A stretch of 64,000 bases of DNA. Source: Hemerocallis citrina. Its lineage: Eukaryota; Streptophyta; Magnoliopsida; Asparagales; Asphodelaceae. Where the stretch lies: assembly GCA_017893485.1 (NCBI GenBank), contig CM030362.1:178374166-178438165 (forward strand), given 5' to 3'. Positions 1-9,913 of this stretch are shown one piece after another (positions within the stretch are counted from its first letter, which is position 1; each line of letters starts with the position of its first letter). Both the position numbers and the translations under genes were made by a program. The notes under the pieces were generated by a model. That model saw only the letters and a list, made by a program, of their open reading frames with translations, was not told the origin of the DNA and did not search any database.

Positions 1-2096
1 AAATCATATAACTCATCACCAGAATTCCCTTCAAATTTAATAGTCAAAACTGAGTACCTCCCTATACAACCATATCCACAAAATTGTCCAGAAAACTGAA
101 ATTAATTTGATTAAAACTGAAACGAATAGTGGATAAACGATTTGAAATACAATACTCTTGAAGTTTGAAAACATACACTTTCTAAAATTACGTAAATAGA
201 ATATAAATACTTATTAATTTTGAGAATACATACTCTCTGAAAGTGATGAAATCAGAATTCAGTTGCTAAAAAAAAAACAGAGAATTTATCGTTTGCAAAT
301 TCGAAGAAACAACCGTTCAAAGATTAGAAGTTGCAACAAAAACAGAACACATAAGCTCAGGCATGACAGTCGACCGGCAGATACAGTGTAAAAAGCTGCA
401 GTCGACCACCATCAATCAAAATAAACAACAACTCAAGTCCATGCCAGTCGACTGCCAGCCACAATATAGAAAGCTGCAGTTGACTGTCATCATCCAAAAC
501 CAACCACAATAAAAACACTGAAGTCGACTGGAAAACATGGTTACATTCGCTACAATCAATCTCCAGTAAGGAAACGAGTGTCAGATAGCCATGACAGTCG
601 ACTGCGACTGCAAGTTCAAAGTACTGCAGTCGACTGCAGTCTGCAACAGCCCAAATTTTCGAAACTCCTCAAACTGATACATGATTATATACAAATTTTA
701 AGATTTCCAAAGACAAAAATAAGCAATCAAATAAGTGCATCCTGGCCAAATTACTTCGGTTCATACCTCAATCAAACCTTTGAAAAACTTCACAAGAGAA
801 AGCAATTTCTGAAAGCTAATTTGTTGCAAAAATCAAGATTTTGAAGAACTTCTCATAAGTATTTGAATACATACAAAAACAGTCAAACTTCTTCATGTAT
901 AGTGATATAGTCACAAATTGCGTCAAAACTGAAAGCCAACACTCTATGGTCTTAAATAAATTCATATTCTTCAATTCACAATTTATCCATATTCAAGAAA
1001 TCTTCCTTTATGAATCCTACTCCACTTTGTGCAATCATGTACACAAAACATTCATTAATTAATGACGATAAACTCTGATTCTTCCATTATTCATAAGGTT
1101 CAAATTCAGACATGATACATTTGCAACAAACTAGCATCTTTCATAAGTAAAGTTTAGATCTTTTCAAGTTTAGATAGCAATGCATACAGTCTCATACAAC
1201 TTCTATTTCTTTATCATGGCATATAGGATTATTCAAGCAAAACATGAGGAAAGCAATATTCTTGTGCAATATTAATCCTCCAACAATCGTTTAATCATCC
1301 ATGCATAAAAATCAATCATCCAATTTAATTCATTCATTAGATTTGCACTTATAACCAATCTATGTCAATTTCACAATCATACAAGTTCTAACATGCATTC
1401 TAATTGATTAATCTTCATGTAAATAATTCAACAAAACGAAGAGAACAATAAACATCACTCACCTTAAAGAAGACTTAATCGAAAAACAATAATAGTAATA
1501 AAGAAAAGACCATTCTTTCTCCTTTGCAAAAGTCCAAGATCCAAGCTTTAAACTCCGAGAAAATAATGAGAAAAAGTATATTTGAGTTCACAACAAGGGA
1601 ATAGTGGCTGCTGCTCTTAATATAGGCCGGGATCCAGTGTTTCAGGGTTTCACAAGTTTACAATAACACTCCTCAAGAGAATTATTTCATTACATATATG
1701 GATCCTTCCAATTATTAGTTAATCAAATCAATTTAAAATAGAACAAAAATTAAATCTCTTCACCCCCTGATTTGGACGGCCAATATGCACAGCCCAGAAA
1801 TTCGAAATCTAAAATTTTTACTCCAAGTGGCAATTTTGCACAAAAGTCCTTCATTTTTGAGTATTTGCAAATATGTCATAATTCATTAATAAAAATCCTT
1901 TTTTAAAAATAATATCTACTAATAAATGTTAGATTTCCCAAATAGGTTTTCTGACTTTGTGTTTCACAAGAAAATATTTGCACATTTTTTGCACCTATAA
2001 AAAGATAAATTTCAGAATAATGCTTATTAAATCACAGAAATTATTTTAATTCATTTATAAACTCCAAAATATTATTTAAAATTCCAAGATGTTACA
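1..2096 (-). mobile_element. 3' LTR (partial) of a Tekay/Del-type chromovirus
   Basis: Read on the minus strand, the LTR begins TGTAACATC at 2096, directly after a purine-rich tract and a decayed chromodomain, which is the normal order at the 3' end of this lineage. It runs off the left edge of the window, since no CA-type terminus matching the related solo LTRs is seen. A TATA-like stretch (minus-strand CCTATATTAA, near 1620) lies about 480 bases inside, comparable to the position in the solo LTR at 35,388-38,948. The small ORFs here look like chance. No matching 5' LTR is visible beyond the gag, so this is a truncated element. Confidence 0.7.
360..640. repeat. Imperfect repeat of a GTCGAC-centred motif inside the LTR
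   Basis: The core GCAGTCGAC or CAGTCGACTG recurs at about 368, 397, 447, 478 (one change), 520, 595 and 624. Pairs of cores are spaced about 30 bases apart, with similar filler (aaagctgcagt) between them. Units are irregularly spaced, so this is a degraded tandem or dispersed motif rather than a regular satellite. Function unknown. Confidence 0.5.
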
Positions 2097-2110
2097 TTAC
2101 TCCCTCCTTA
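2097..2110 (-). other. Polypurine tract of the minus-strand chromovirus
   Basis: The minus strand reads AAGGAGGGAGTAA immediately before the LTR terminus TGTAAC. The same arrangement, AAGGAAGGAGTAA then TGTAAAAC, precedes the LTR at 17,790. This is the expected plus-strand primer site for reverse transcription in Ty3/gypsy elements. Confidence 0.7.
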
Positions 2111-2189
2111 GAATAGTTCTGTCCTCAGAACTACTGTTAGTAGGGATAAAAACAATTACAAGCAAAATAAGAAAATTACATAAAAAAGT

Positions 2190-2660
2190 TCAGGAAAATC
2201 CTTCTTCATATGATCCTCCGGCTCCCAAGTGGCTTCTTCGAACATCCGGTTCCTGCACAATACCTTGACCATTGGAATAACTTTATTCCTCAACACCTTC
2301 TCTCGACGGTCAACAATCTCCACTGGCTGTTCATTTTAACTCAAGTTCAGCTGCAACCCCTCGGGCACTTCCATCAACTAGTGACCTGATCTGGCACATA
2401 CTTCCTCAACATAGACACATGGAACATGTTATGTATTTGTGCCAACTCTTCGAGCAATTCCAACTTATATGCCATTTTACCAATTCGCCTCAAAATCCTG
2501 TATGGCCCAATGTACCTTGGCGCCAACTTACCACCTTTCCCAAATCTGATCACCCCTTTCGTCGGAGACACCTTAAGAAATACTACATCTCCAACGTCAA
2601 ACTCCAAGTCTCTACGCCGAGTATCTGCATAACTCTTTTGCCGACTCTGAGCATCGACTA
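2190..2660 (-). pseudogene. Integrase C-terminal domain and chromodomain, decayed
   Basis: The stretch 2374-2607 encodes the conserved integrase C-terminal segment: a basic ...DVVFLKVSP motif, then GKLAPRYIGPY and HNMFHVSMLRKY, as in chromoviral integrases. After a stop, another reading of 2190-2335 gives VEIVDRREKVLRNK, then a VKVL strand and EEATWEPED, which is the shape of a Tekay-type chromodomain. In this family the chromodomain steers integration to particular chromatin. Stops and a frame change between the two parts make it non-functional. Confidence 0.8.
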
Positions 2661-2788
2661 CTTTCTTCCGAATTAGTTCGATCTTCTCTGATGTTTGCTA
2701 CACAATCTCCGGCCTAAACATCTGCCTCTCCCCCAACTTCATACCAACAAACGGGTACACCTCCTCCCATACAATGCTTCATATGGTG

Positions 2789-3500
2789 TCATACCGATAC
2801 TTGCGTGGTAACTATTGTTATAAGAAAACTCAACCAATGCCAAGTACCTCTCCCAACTGCCACCAAAATCCATGACACATTCCTCAACATGTTCTCTAAT
2901 ACCCGATTCACTCTTTCTATTTGACCATCAGACTGCAGATAAAAAGCAGTACTGAAGTCGGTTCGTGTACCCAAAGCTTCCTGCAAACTCTTCCAGAATC
3001 TCGATGTGAACTTTGCATCCCTGTCGAAAACAATAGACACGAGAATCCCATGAAGTCTCACAATCACATCAATGTACAACTCTGCCAGCTTCTCCAATGA
3101 CCAGGTAATCTTCATGGATAAGAAATGAGCTGACTTGGTCAAACGGTCCACAATGACCCAAATTGAGTCGTTGCCCTTCGGACTCCTAGGCAAACCAGTG
3201 ATGAAATCCATACTGATATTTTCCCACTTCCACTTCGGTATAGGAAACGGCTGGAACAAGCCTCCAGGTTTCTGATTTTTCGCCTTGACTTGCTGACAAG
3301 TCAAACATCTCGCTACAAAGTCTGCCACATCCCTCTTCATCCCTCTTCATCCCTGGCCACCAAAAGTGTTGCTTGATGTCCTTGTACATCTTCGTACCTC
3401 CAGGATGAACTGACAACAAGATACTGTGTGCTTCCTGCAAGATGTTCTCCCTCAAATCTACACTCTCCGGCACACCCAACCTCTCACCCATCTATATAAC
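2789..3500 (-). pseudogene. Integrase zinc-binding and catalytic core, decayed
   Basis: Minus-strand frames show the HHCC zinc-binding module (EAHS...VHPGGTKMY...CLTCQQ) followed by the catalytic core. The three acidic residues of the D,D-35-E triad can be placed in MDFITGLP, FDRDAKFTS and DGQIERVNR. The domain joins element cDNA to host DNA. The module is split over two overlapping frames near 3190-3340, where a short duplicated stretch (catccctcttcatccctcttcatccct) marks a small insertion and frameshift. The C-terminal domain lies downstream at 2374-2607. Confidence 0.85.
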
Positions 3501-3615
3501 CCTGTCCTGGACACGGAACTCTGATAACTTGCCATCGAAAATCTGCTGTAATATCTTCTGAATTCCTGAATCTGACTTCTGGCCCTCCATAATTTTTTCC
3601 TTCAAAGAGCTTCAA

Positions 3616-4060
3616 CTATACCAACGAAGCTCCCAATCCTTGCAGAACAACCTCGATACCTGCCTGATCTATCTCTACTGTTAACTCCTTCTGATCCGTG
3701 ATCAAACGTGATAGGCTACTCTTTCGACTAAGCCCATCAACCACTACATTCGCCTTGCCTGGATGATACTTGATCTCAGGACGAATGTCTTCCAACACTT
3801 CCAACCACCTTCTCTGCTGAAGATTTAGATCCCTCTACTGATAAATATACTTTAAGCTCTTGTGATCAGTATACATATTGACCTTTTCTCCAATACATAA
3901 GGCCTCCACTGCTTCAAGGCAAAGATGATAGCAGCAAGCTCCAAATCGTGCGTCGGATAATTCTTCTCATGAGGACGCAACTGTCTTGAATAATAAGCAA
4001 TAACCTTCCCCTCCTGCATCAAGATGCAACCCAAACCTCTAAGCGACACATCACTGTATA
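3616..4060 (-). pseudogene. RNase H domain, decayed
   Basis: The minus strand encodes [30 protein letters not shown] and [14 protein letters not shown], the RNase H1-like domain that follows RT in Ty3/gypsy polyproteins and removes the RNA template. The C-terminal part at 3616-3804 continues with the connection to integrase (IKYHPGKAN, then DGLSRK). A stop and frame change separate the two pieces near 3840. Confidence 0.8.
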
Positions 4061-4064
4061 CATC

Positions 4065-4913
4065 TTACTCCTTCTCACCTTGTGGCAAAGCTAGAATAGG
4101 TGATGTTGTCAACTTCTCTTTCAATTCTAGAAAACTCGCCTTACACTTATCGGTCCAAGTGAAACTCACATCCTTTCGAGTCAAATCTGTCATTGGAACT
4201 GCAATATGTGAATAGCCTTGAATGAATTGCCTGTAGTAACCAGCCAAACTCAAGAAACTTCTAACTTTCTTCACAGTCATCGGTCTAGGCCAACTCTTTA
4301 CTACCTCAACCTTCTGCGGATCAGTGGTCACTACCTCCTTAAAAAGGATATGACCCTACCTCCTTAAAAAGGATATAACCAAGGAAAGCCATCTCCGACT
4401 TCCAAAATTCACATTTAAATAGATAGCTTGGCATACAAGTCATGTTTCTACAACTTCTTCAACACCTCTGCTAAGTGCCCAGCATGCTCATCCTCCGACT
4501 TCGAGTACACCAAAATATCATCAATGAATACGACCACAAAGGAATCAATGAACAGTTGCAAAATCCGATTCATCATATCCATGAACACTGCTGGCGCATT
4601 CATGACCCCGAATGGCATCACCAAAAACTCATAAAGCCTATGCCGAGTTCTGAAAGCTATTTTACTCACATCTTCCTCCTTAACTCAGACCTGATGATAT
4701 CTCAACCGTAGATCAATCTTCGAAAAACAATGTTGCTCCCTGAAGCCTATCAAACAGATCATCAATCCGTGGAAGCAGATACTTATTATGAATGGTCACC
4801 TTGTTCAATTCCTGATAGTCAATGCACATCCTCATTGACCCATCATTCTTCTTTACTAGCAATACTGGTGCACCCCACGATGAAGCACTTGGCCTGATGA
4901 ACCCCTTACTCAA
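4065..4913 (-). pseudogene. Reverse transcriptase, decayed
   Basis: Three minus-strand pieces cover RT in order. At 4713-4913 is the fingers region ([19 protein letters not shown], then [12 protein letters not shown]). At 4448-4669 is the palm with the catalytic motif FIDDILVYS. At 4065-4331 is the thumb and connection (VRSFLSLAGYYRQFIQGYS). The order and sequence are those of a plant chromovirus. A roughly 20-base direct duplication (ctccttaaaaaggatat) near 4335-4378 and several stops interrupt the frame. Confidence 0.88.
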
Positions 4914-4943
4914 TAATTCCTCAACTTGCTTCTTAACCTCATC

Positions 4944-5515
4944 CTACTCTACAGGTACCATCCTGTATGGAGCCTTAGATATTGGAGCACGTCCTGGCTG
5001 AACATTAATGCAAAACTCAACATCTTGCTGCGGCGGTAACCCCGGTAGATATTCCAAGAACACAGTAGGAAAATCTCTGAGAACTGGAATCTCCCTGACC
5101 CCTTCTGGAATCAACAACTTCGATATAGCTGCAACCATCTTCGAGTTCCCCTTCTTCCCTTGAATAGTCACTACGGGTCCTCCCGATGCCTTCACTATAA
5201 CTTCTTTATTCTTGCATTCAATTGTAGCATCATAAATTGTCATCCAATCAATGTCCACGATCACATCTATGCCCAAAACTTGCAGTTTGATGAGATCAAT
5301 TCCAAAAAGCCTCCCTCCAATCTCGAGATCACAATCCTTGTAATACCGATCAGTAGTCAATTCTTCTTCTGATGGTATTGCCACTGACAAGACTCTGCCA
5401 GAAAAAAACTTAGGTTCCACACCGAAAACTTCAGTGAAATTGGGCGACACAAATGTATGCGAAGAACTAGTATCAAATAAAACCTTTGCTTTTATTCCGT
5501 TAATCAAAACATATC
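4944..5515 (-). pseudogene. Aspartic protease and RT linker, exon after the candidate intron
   Basis: The minus-strand ORF begins in GYVLING and reaches the retropepsin active-site region as LFDTSSSHTFVSPNF (D-T-S in place of the usual D-S/T-G). It then runs through the protease C-terminus and the linker to RT, with PGLPPQQDVEF and the end APYRMVPVE. It is open for nearly 200 codons. It is the best preserved coding part of this element, but the active-site Gly is changed, so activity is doubtful. Confidence 0.8.
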
Positions 5516-5610
5516 CTGTTACATGAAAAATGATACTCAAAAATTCATTTTATTCATAAACAAAGTCTTATTTAATACCTTAAATAATTGAATTAAAAAT
5601 TCTTACATAC
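5516..5610 (-). other. Candidate 95-bp GT-AG intron between gag and protease
   Basis: On the minus strand the gag frame ends VIQG, meets CAGG then GTATGTAAG, crosses an AT-rich tract, and leaves through ATGTAACAG before GATATGTTTTG. Removing 5610 to 5516 joins gag to protease in frame (VIQG-YVLING), where unspliced reading stops at once. The same point in the two plus-strand relatives carries a (TA)n tract. Confidence 0.55.
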
Positions 5611-6324
5611 CCTGGATCACATCTTCTGAGTTACCCGCATCCTCCTCAGTCACTGCAAATACTCGTCCCTGCCTCTGAAATTTGTTCCCATTTGCACCAT
5701 CCTTCTTAAGCTGCGGGCAATTTGTCTTGACATGACATTCTCGCCCACACTGATAGCAAGTCATAACTTTTGCTGGCTTGGTACAAGCTGATTAGTAGTG
5801 ACCCGCTTCTCCATAGTTAATGCAAGTCACACCTCAAAATGTTGTTGCCTTCTGATTAGGCCCACTGAACTTGCCTTTCTTCTCTGGGAATTTCTTCCCA
5901 CTCTGAAATATTGCTGCTAGCCTTTTGTTCCTGTTCCAGATCTCATGCTTCTTCTGGAACTGGTCCATGTCTTCCTCTGTCATTGCGGCTTTCCTTACTA
6001 GCTTATCAAACCTCTTGTACCTTAGATTCGACCTCAAGCCCTACTTAAATTTCTTGGCCTTCTTTGCTTCGTCAACAACTAGCTCCGGTGCATACCTCGA
6101 CAACTGCGTGAACTTAGTCTCATACTCATGCACAGTCAGATTACCCTGTTGCAAGTTTAGAAACTCCATTGCCTTCTTCTCCTGAATGTCCAAGGGAAAG
6201 TAGTGATCCCTGAACTCTCCAAGAAAAGCTTTCCAAGTCACCTGCTCATTACCAAAAGTCTTCTTCACTGACTGCAACCAAACACCGGTGTCCTTTTCTA
6301 ACTGCATTGTAGACAATTTCACCT
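5611..6324 (-). pseudogene. gag, N-terminally truncated
   Basis: The minus-strand frames encode the C-terminal half of a chromovirus gag. They contain the capsid-like block (TWKAFLGEFRDHYFPL, then VHEYETKFTQLSRYAPEL) and two nucleocapsid zinc knuckles near 5700-5830. One knuckle is intact (CYQCGRECHVKTNC) and one has its second Cys changed to Tyr. The protein should start roughly 100 or more residues earlier. Homology stops abruptly at about 6323, where a foreign LTR fragment begins. Stops are present near 5830 and 6038. Confidence 0.8.
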
Positions 6325-7391
6325 ATGTCGTGTGTGTACCTAGAGACGACTACGGATGGAACAACACATAGAGGCAAGATATAACAGGGGTTTTGCACAA
6401 GAATTGTCTCTAGAACACAATTATACTACAGGCAGTATTTAGTACTTGTATTAAATAACAAAAAGAATACAAGTTACTTGCCTTATAGTCGACAATGAAA
6501 ACGACGATGCAAAGAGAATAATGGGAACAGATTCCTGGGCACGAACACAACCACAACGAACGGATCACGAACCAATAACCACGAACTCACACCGCGGAAC
6601 AACACATGCAAGAAAGAGGGCGAGAGGGAGAGAGACGGGGTGCCGCTGCTGCCTGTTGCTGCGTGTCGATGGAGGGAGGCACAGCGCTGAGGTGGGCTGC
6701 ACCGAAGGTGTAAGGCGAGGCAGCACAGCTGCTGTCTGCTACTGTGCCTTCGGGAGGAGCACAGGGGGAGGGACACAGTGCAGGGGCGTCGGGGCTGTGT
6801 TGTGGTCGCGACAGGGAGGGAAGCACCGGGCAATGCTGGAGGGCGGCACAGAGGACAGGTCGGGAGAGCGGGAGAGTGGGTTTGGAAGTCGGGGCACACG
6901 GGAGAGAGAGTGGTAGGGGATGAGTATATAGCGGCTAGGGTTTTTGAATACTGGTAAATACAGGTGAGTATATATATATATATATAATAAGGATATTATT
7001 AGGGTTTATATGGGTAACGGGTTGGAGTTGTTTATTGGGTTTATAATGGATATTGGGTTTTAAACCCAATAAGAATATGATTTAGTTAAATGGGTTGTAG
7101 AGTTAAAAGATCCACAAGAAATAGAAATAGGGTATTAAATAAGAGATCCAATAATGAGATGGGAACAAAATGAATAAATAAAATAGGACACGAACAAGCA
7201 ATTTGTGAGGATAAAAAATAATAGCTCGATCAACCAAAGATGAATTAAATAGACAGACAATTGAATCAATAGATGAATATATATTGATAAAGAAGATCCA
7301 AAACAAGGTTCAAAAAGAGGTACAATATGAATAAATACCCAAAGATAAAAATACATCCAAAAAATACAGAAAATGGAAAACAGGGGTTACA
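6323..7391 (-). mobile_element. Truncated LTR of the same family as the two solo LTRs
   Basis: The right end (ggaaaacaggggttaca, 7375-7391) matches the end of the solo LTR at 56,678 (ggaaaacatgggttaca). Inside, the stretch around 6400-6500 (ttgtctctaga, then acaagttacttgcc) resembles 54,160-54,240. The minus-strand promoter-like motif CTAGCCGC followed by a TATA stretch near 6930 matches 38,345. The GC-rich ORFs between 6483 and 6916 fall in the LTR leader region and show no protein-like features. The left end is broken at the gag of the neighbouring element. Confidence 0.6.
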
Positions 7392-7612
7392 TTCCCTGAG
7401 ATTACTAAATCTGATTGGAAGTCTCAGGGAATACACTGCTCCTTCTTGAAGAAGTATTTTCATAGTAGTGTGATTGAGGTTGCTCAAGTGGAAAATAATC
7501 TAGCCTTGATTATGGCACGAGCATTCTTTATGTTCGTCCTTTGTGAGGTTTTTTCTCCAATGCTGCTTGTGTTATCAGATTTGGATAGCTTGTAGCACTA
7601 TAAGATATTAGC
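7392..7612 (+). pseudogene. Short fragment resembling a plant mobile domain protein
   Basis: Frame +2 of this stretch is open for about 65 codons and contains ALIMARAFFMFVLCEVF, followed by LVLSDLDSL. This resembles the ARAFLLFLLG...L..L.DLD block of plant mobile domain (PF10536-type) transposon proteins. It ends in a stop, just before the LTR at 7613. The match is short and read by eye, so it could be chance. The first bases (ttccctgag ... ctcaggga) also form an imperfect inverted repeat. Confidence 0.3.
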
Positions 7613-8179
7613 TGATGAGGGTGAAAATCACATCTAATCTGCACCGCATGATCCTAGCATGGATCTCGATGTTCTTGAGGCAAAGATTATAATCTTATAA
7701 GGAGCTACAGGCCCGTAAATAGCTCATGGGCCGTCCACAGGCCTACCATCCCGGCACGACCCGCCAAGTAAGAGTTGACCATCCCTTTTATGGCTGGTAA
7801 TTAAATCTCCTATGATCGTGGGATTTGATCACTCCACCACATCTCTAATCCATGAGATTTAATTAGGCAGTTGAGGACTCTTTCCTAAACAGATTCCCCA
7901 CTGGCCTATAAATACAGGCTTACCTCCACAATCGTCGCGTAATGAATCTTTAGCCATAAAACACTACTTTTAAATCTCTTGGTTGCTGACTTGATCATCG
8001 GCAGGCCTGTCACCGGGAATATTCCCGATGTTTCAGGCTTTTTGCAGGTGTTCGGTGCCCAACCACCACCAGATTCACATATTACATTCATACACTAGCC
8101 TCTCATCAAGATCAGATCTACGGATGCGATCTACATTTTCCATCTAAAAAGAACTCATCAACTGGTTGCTCCCACATCA
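7613..8179 (+). mobile_element. 5' LTR of a Tat-lineage Ty3/gypsy element
   Basis: The LTR runs from TGATGAGGG to CCCACATCA, with 5-bp terminal inverted repeats TGATG/CATCA. It contains a TATA box (TATAAATA, 7907-7914) and a GC-rich leader with a Tat-like block (ATCGGCAGGCC...GTCACCGGGAATATTCCCG). Directly after it comes attggcaccgtctatgggaa, a degraded form of the ttggcgccgtctgtggga sequence usual at the start of Tat elements. The matching 3' LTR was not found near 31,250. Confidence 0.75.
7907..7914 (+). promoter_or_regulatory. TATA box in the Tat LTR
   Basis: TATAAATA lies about 295 bases into the LTR and 265 before its end, a typical position for the LTR promoter. The CCTATAAATACAGGC context is usual for plant LTR promoters. 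Confidence 0.6.
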
Positions 8180-9913
8180 GAAAATAGCAGCATTAGATTG
8201 GCACCGTCTATGGGAACCAGACAGATCCAGCCTATGACTCAGGTCCTACACCGTAGCCATTTTCCCCCATGCCCCCCCCAAGTGCAGCCGAGCGGTTACT
8301 CAGGGGTCGCAACAACAGCGAGATGAGCGTCAACAGGGGCAAACTCTGATTGCCTTCTGTTCGGTCTCACAGAGGATCGAACGCCCAACAGTTTCGGAGC
8401 TCCAAAACCTTATCAACAACCAGCAGGACAAGGAAGACCTTCATCATTGCATCAACCGTTCCAGAAACGAAGGACCCTTGGATCACCCTTTGAGCCACAA
8501 CCGTCACTCCTTCCACGGCCAAGAAAAAGAGCGTAGTCTCTCCCTGAGATCTGACCACTAAACTGCCACGGAGAGGGGGGTCACGTGACATGGGCCGAAT
8601 TCCAAGAGTTTCATATCAAGATCCTCCATGATCTGTGAGGCAGACCCAGGAATGATCATCACACTGACACCACCTGTATCTGAGGGACCGAGAACGAAAA
8701 GTCCTACGGGTCAACCCGATTCGTGGGATGAGAAGACGCAGATCTCAAGTGACTATAGAAAATGGAAGGCCGGCTAGCATGAATAGGGGAAGGCGAGTGG
8801 CAGTCCAACAGGAGTAAAGCCCGGCTCGACCTCCCTTCTACGCTTACATTCTCGAAGCCCTGGTCCCGAGAAGCTTCAAGTCTCTTGCATTCGAGACTTA
8901 TAACAGAGAGTTGGACCTAACTGATCACATTGATGGGTTTAAACCCTTATGATGATTCATAGCGCCTTAAATGCCCTCCTTTGTAGTGCATTCCCCGCCA
9001 CGCTGCGAGGTTCCTTGCGAGAGTGGTATTCCCGAATTGCCTCGAACTCTAACTTCTTGTTCGACCATCTCGATGAGAGCTTACTCGCCCACTTCGTGAC
9101 CAGCCATAAGGCTGAAAAGATGAGCGCCTCCTTGCTCGATCTGAAACTGAAAGACAGGGATTCAGTCTGAGGCTTTGTCCAAAGATTCACTATGGAGGCC
9201 AAGTCCATCTCCTCCTCGACTTCGGTGACGCGACAGCTGCCTTTAGGCATAATGTCCGACACGACCTCCTGAAAACCTCTTTGGCCAAAAAAATCCCTCG
9301 GATTTCCCCAACCTCCTTCTTTGGAGCGAGAAATTTATCCGAGCTGAGTAGGACCTCCATTTGGGAGTCGAAAAGAATCCCCCGCCAAGCGAAAAAGGAA
9401 GATGGACAGCTCTGAATCACCGAATACTCGAAAAAAGATGTCTCCGGGTAGAGGCATCCTCCCCCAGTGCCCCGGTTGGAGAAGTTCACTCCGCTTAACG
9501 TGAGTGTCTTCGCTATCCTCATTGAGGTGGAGGAAGTGGGGCTGATCGAACACCCTCTTCGGTCCAATAACAGTAATAAGAAGATGGACATGAGGTTCTA
9601 CTACTGATTCTTTCGAGATCATGGTCACGAGACCGACAACTGCCGGGCATTGAAAGACAAAATCAAGGCCCTTATCTGAAAGGGCTACCTATCCAAATTC
9701 ACTTGGGATGGCTAGAGAGCCTCTCCCCCTCCTCGAGGTCCTAACAAACGTCTGGAAATGGACTCTGAGCCATAGGGCCTTGAAATTTTGGCCATCCTCC
9801 ACTCCTTACATGGGGGGCAATGGGGGGCACTCCAACTCTTCCAGCAAGACATTTATCCAGGAAGTAAACTCAGTCCAGAACTGTCTTCCCCCCGGAGTCA
9901 ATGGGTTCGTTGT
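8180..9913 (+). pseudogene. Tat-lineage gag, heavily decayed
   Basis: Frames alternate but the order is that of Tat gag. They give DLTDHIDGFKPL near 8920-8950, the capsid-like block MMIHSALNALLCSAFPATLRGSLREWYSRI (first 20 residues of the 8949 frame and beyond), a C-terminal half around 9060-9260, and the nucleocapsid-type motif RDHGHETDNCRALKDKI near 9615-9665. Many stops and frameshifts exclude function. The sequence is cut at 9913 by the chromovirus array and resumes at 25,136 in the protease region. Confidence 0.72.
9909..9913. repeat. Left target-site duplication of the chromovirus array (GTTGT)
   Basis: Five bases before the first LTR base. The right copy, at 25,136-25,140, is GCTGT and differs at one position, as expected for an old insertion. 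Confidence 0.6.

Noticed and set aside
6483..6916. Overlapping GC-rich ORFs of 79-138 codons on both strands
   Set aside because: They sit in the promoter and leader part of an LTR fragment, are low complexity (Ser/Pro/Arg), and overlap each other in several frames. No protein family is recognisable.
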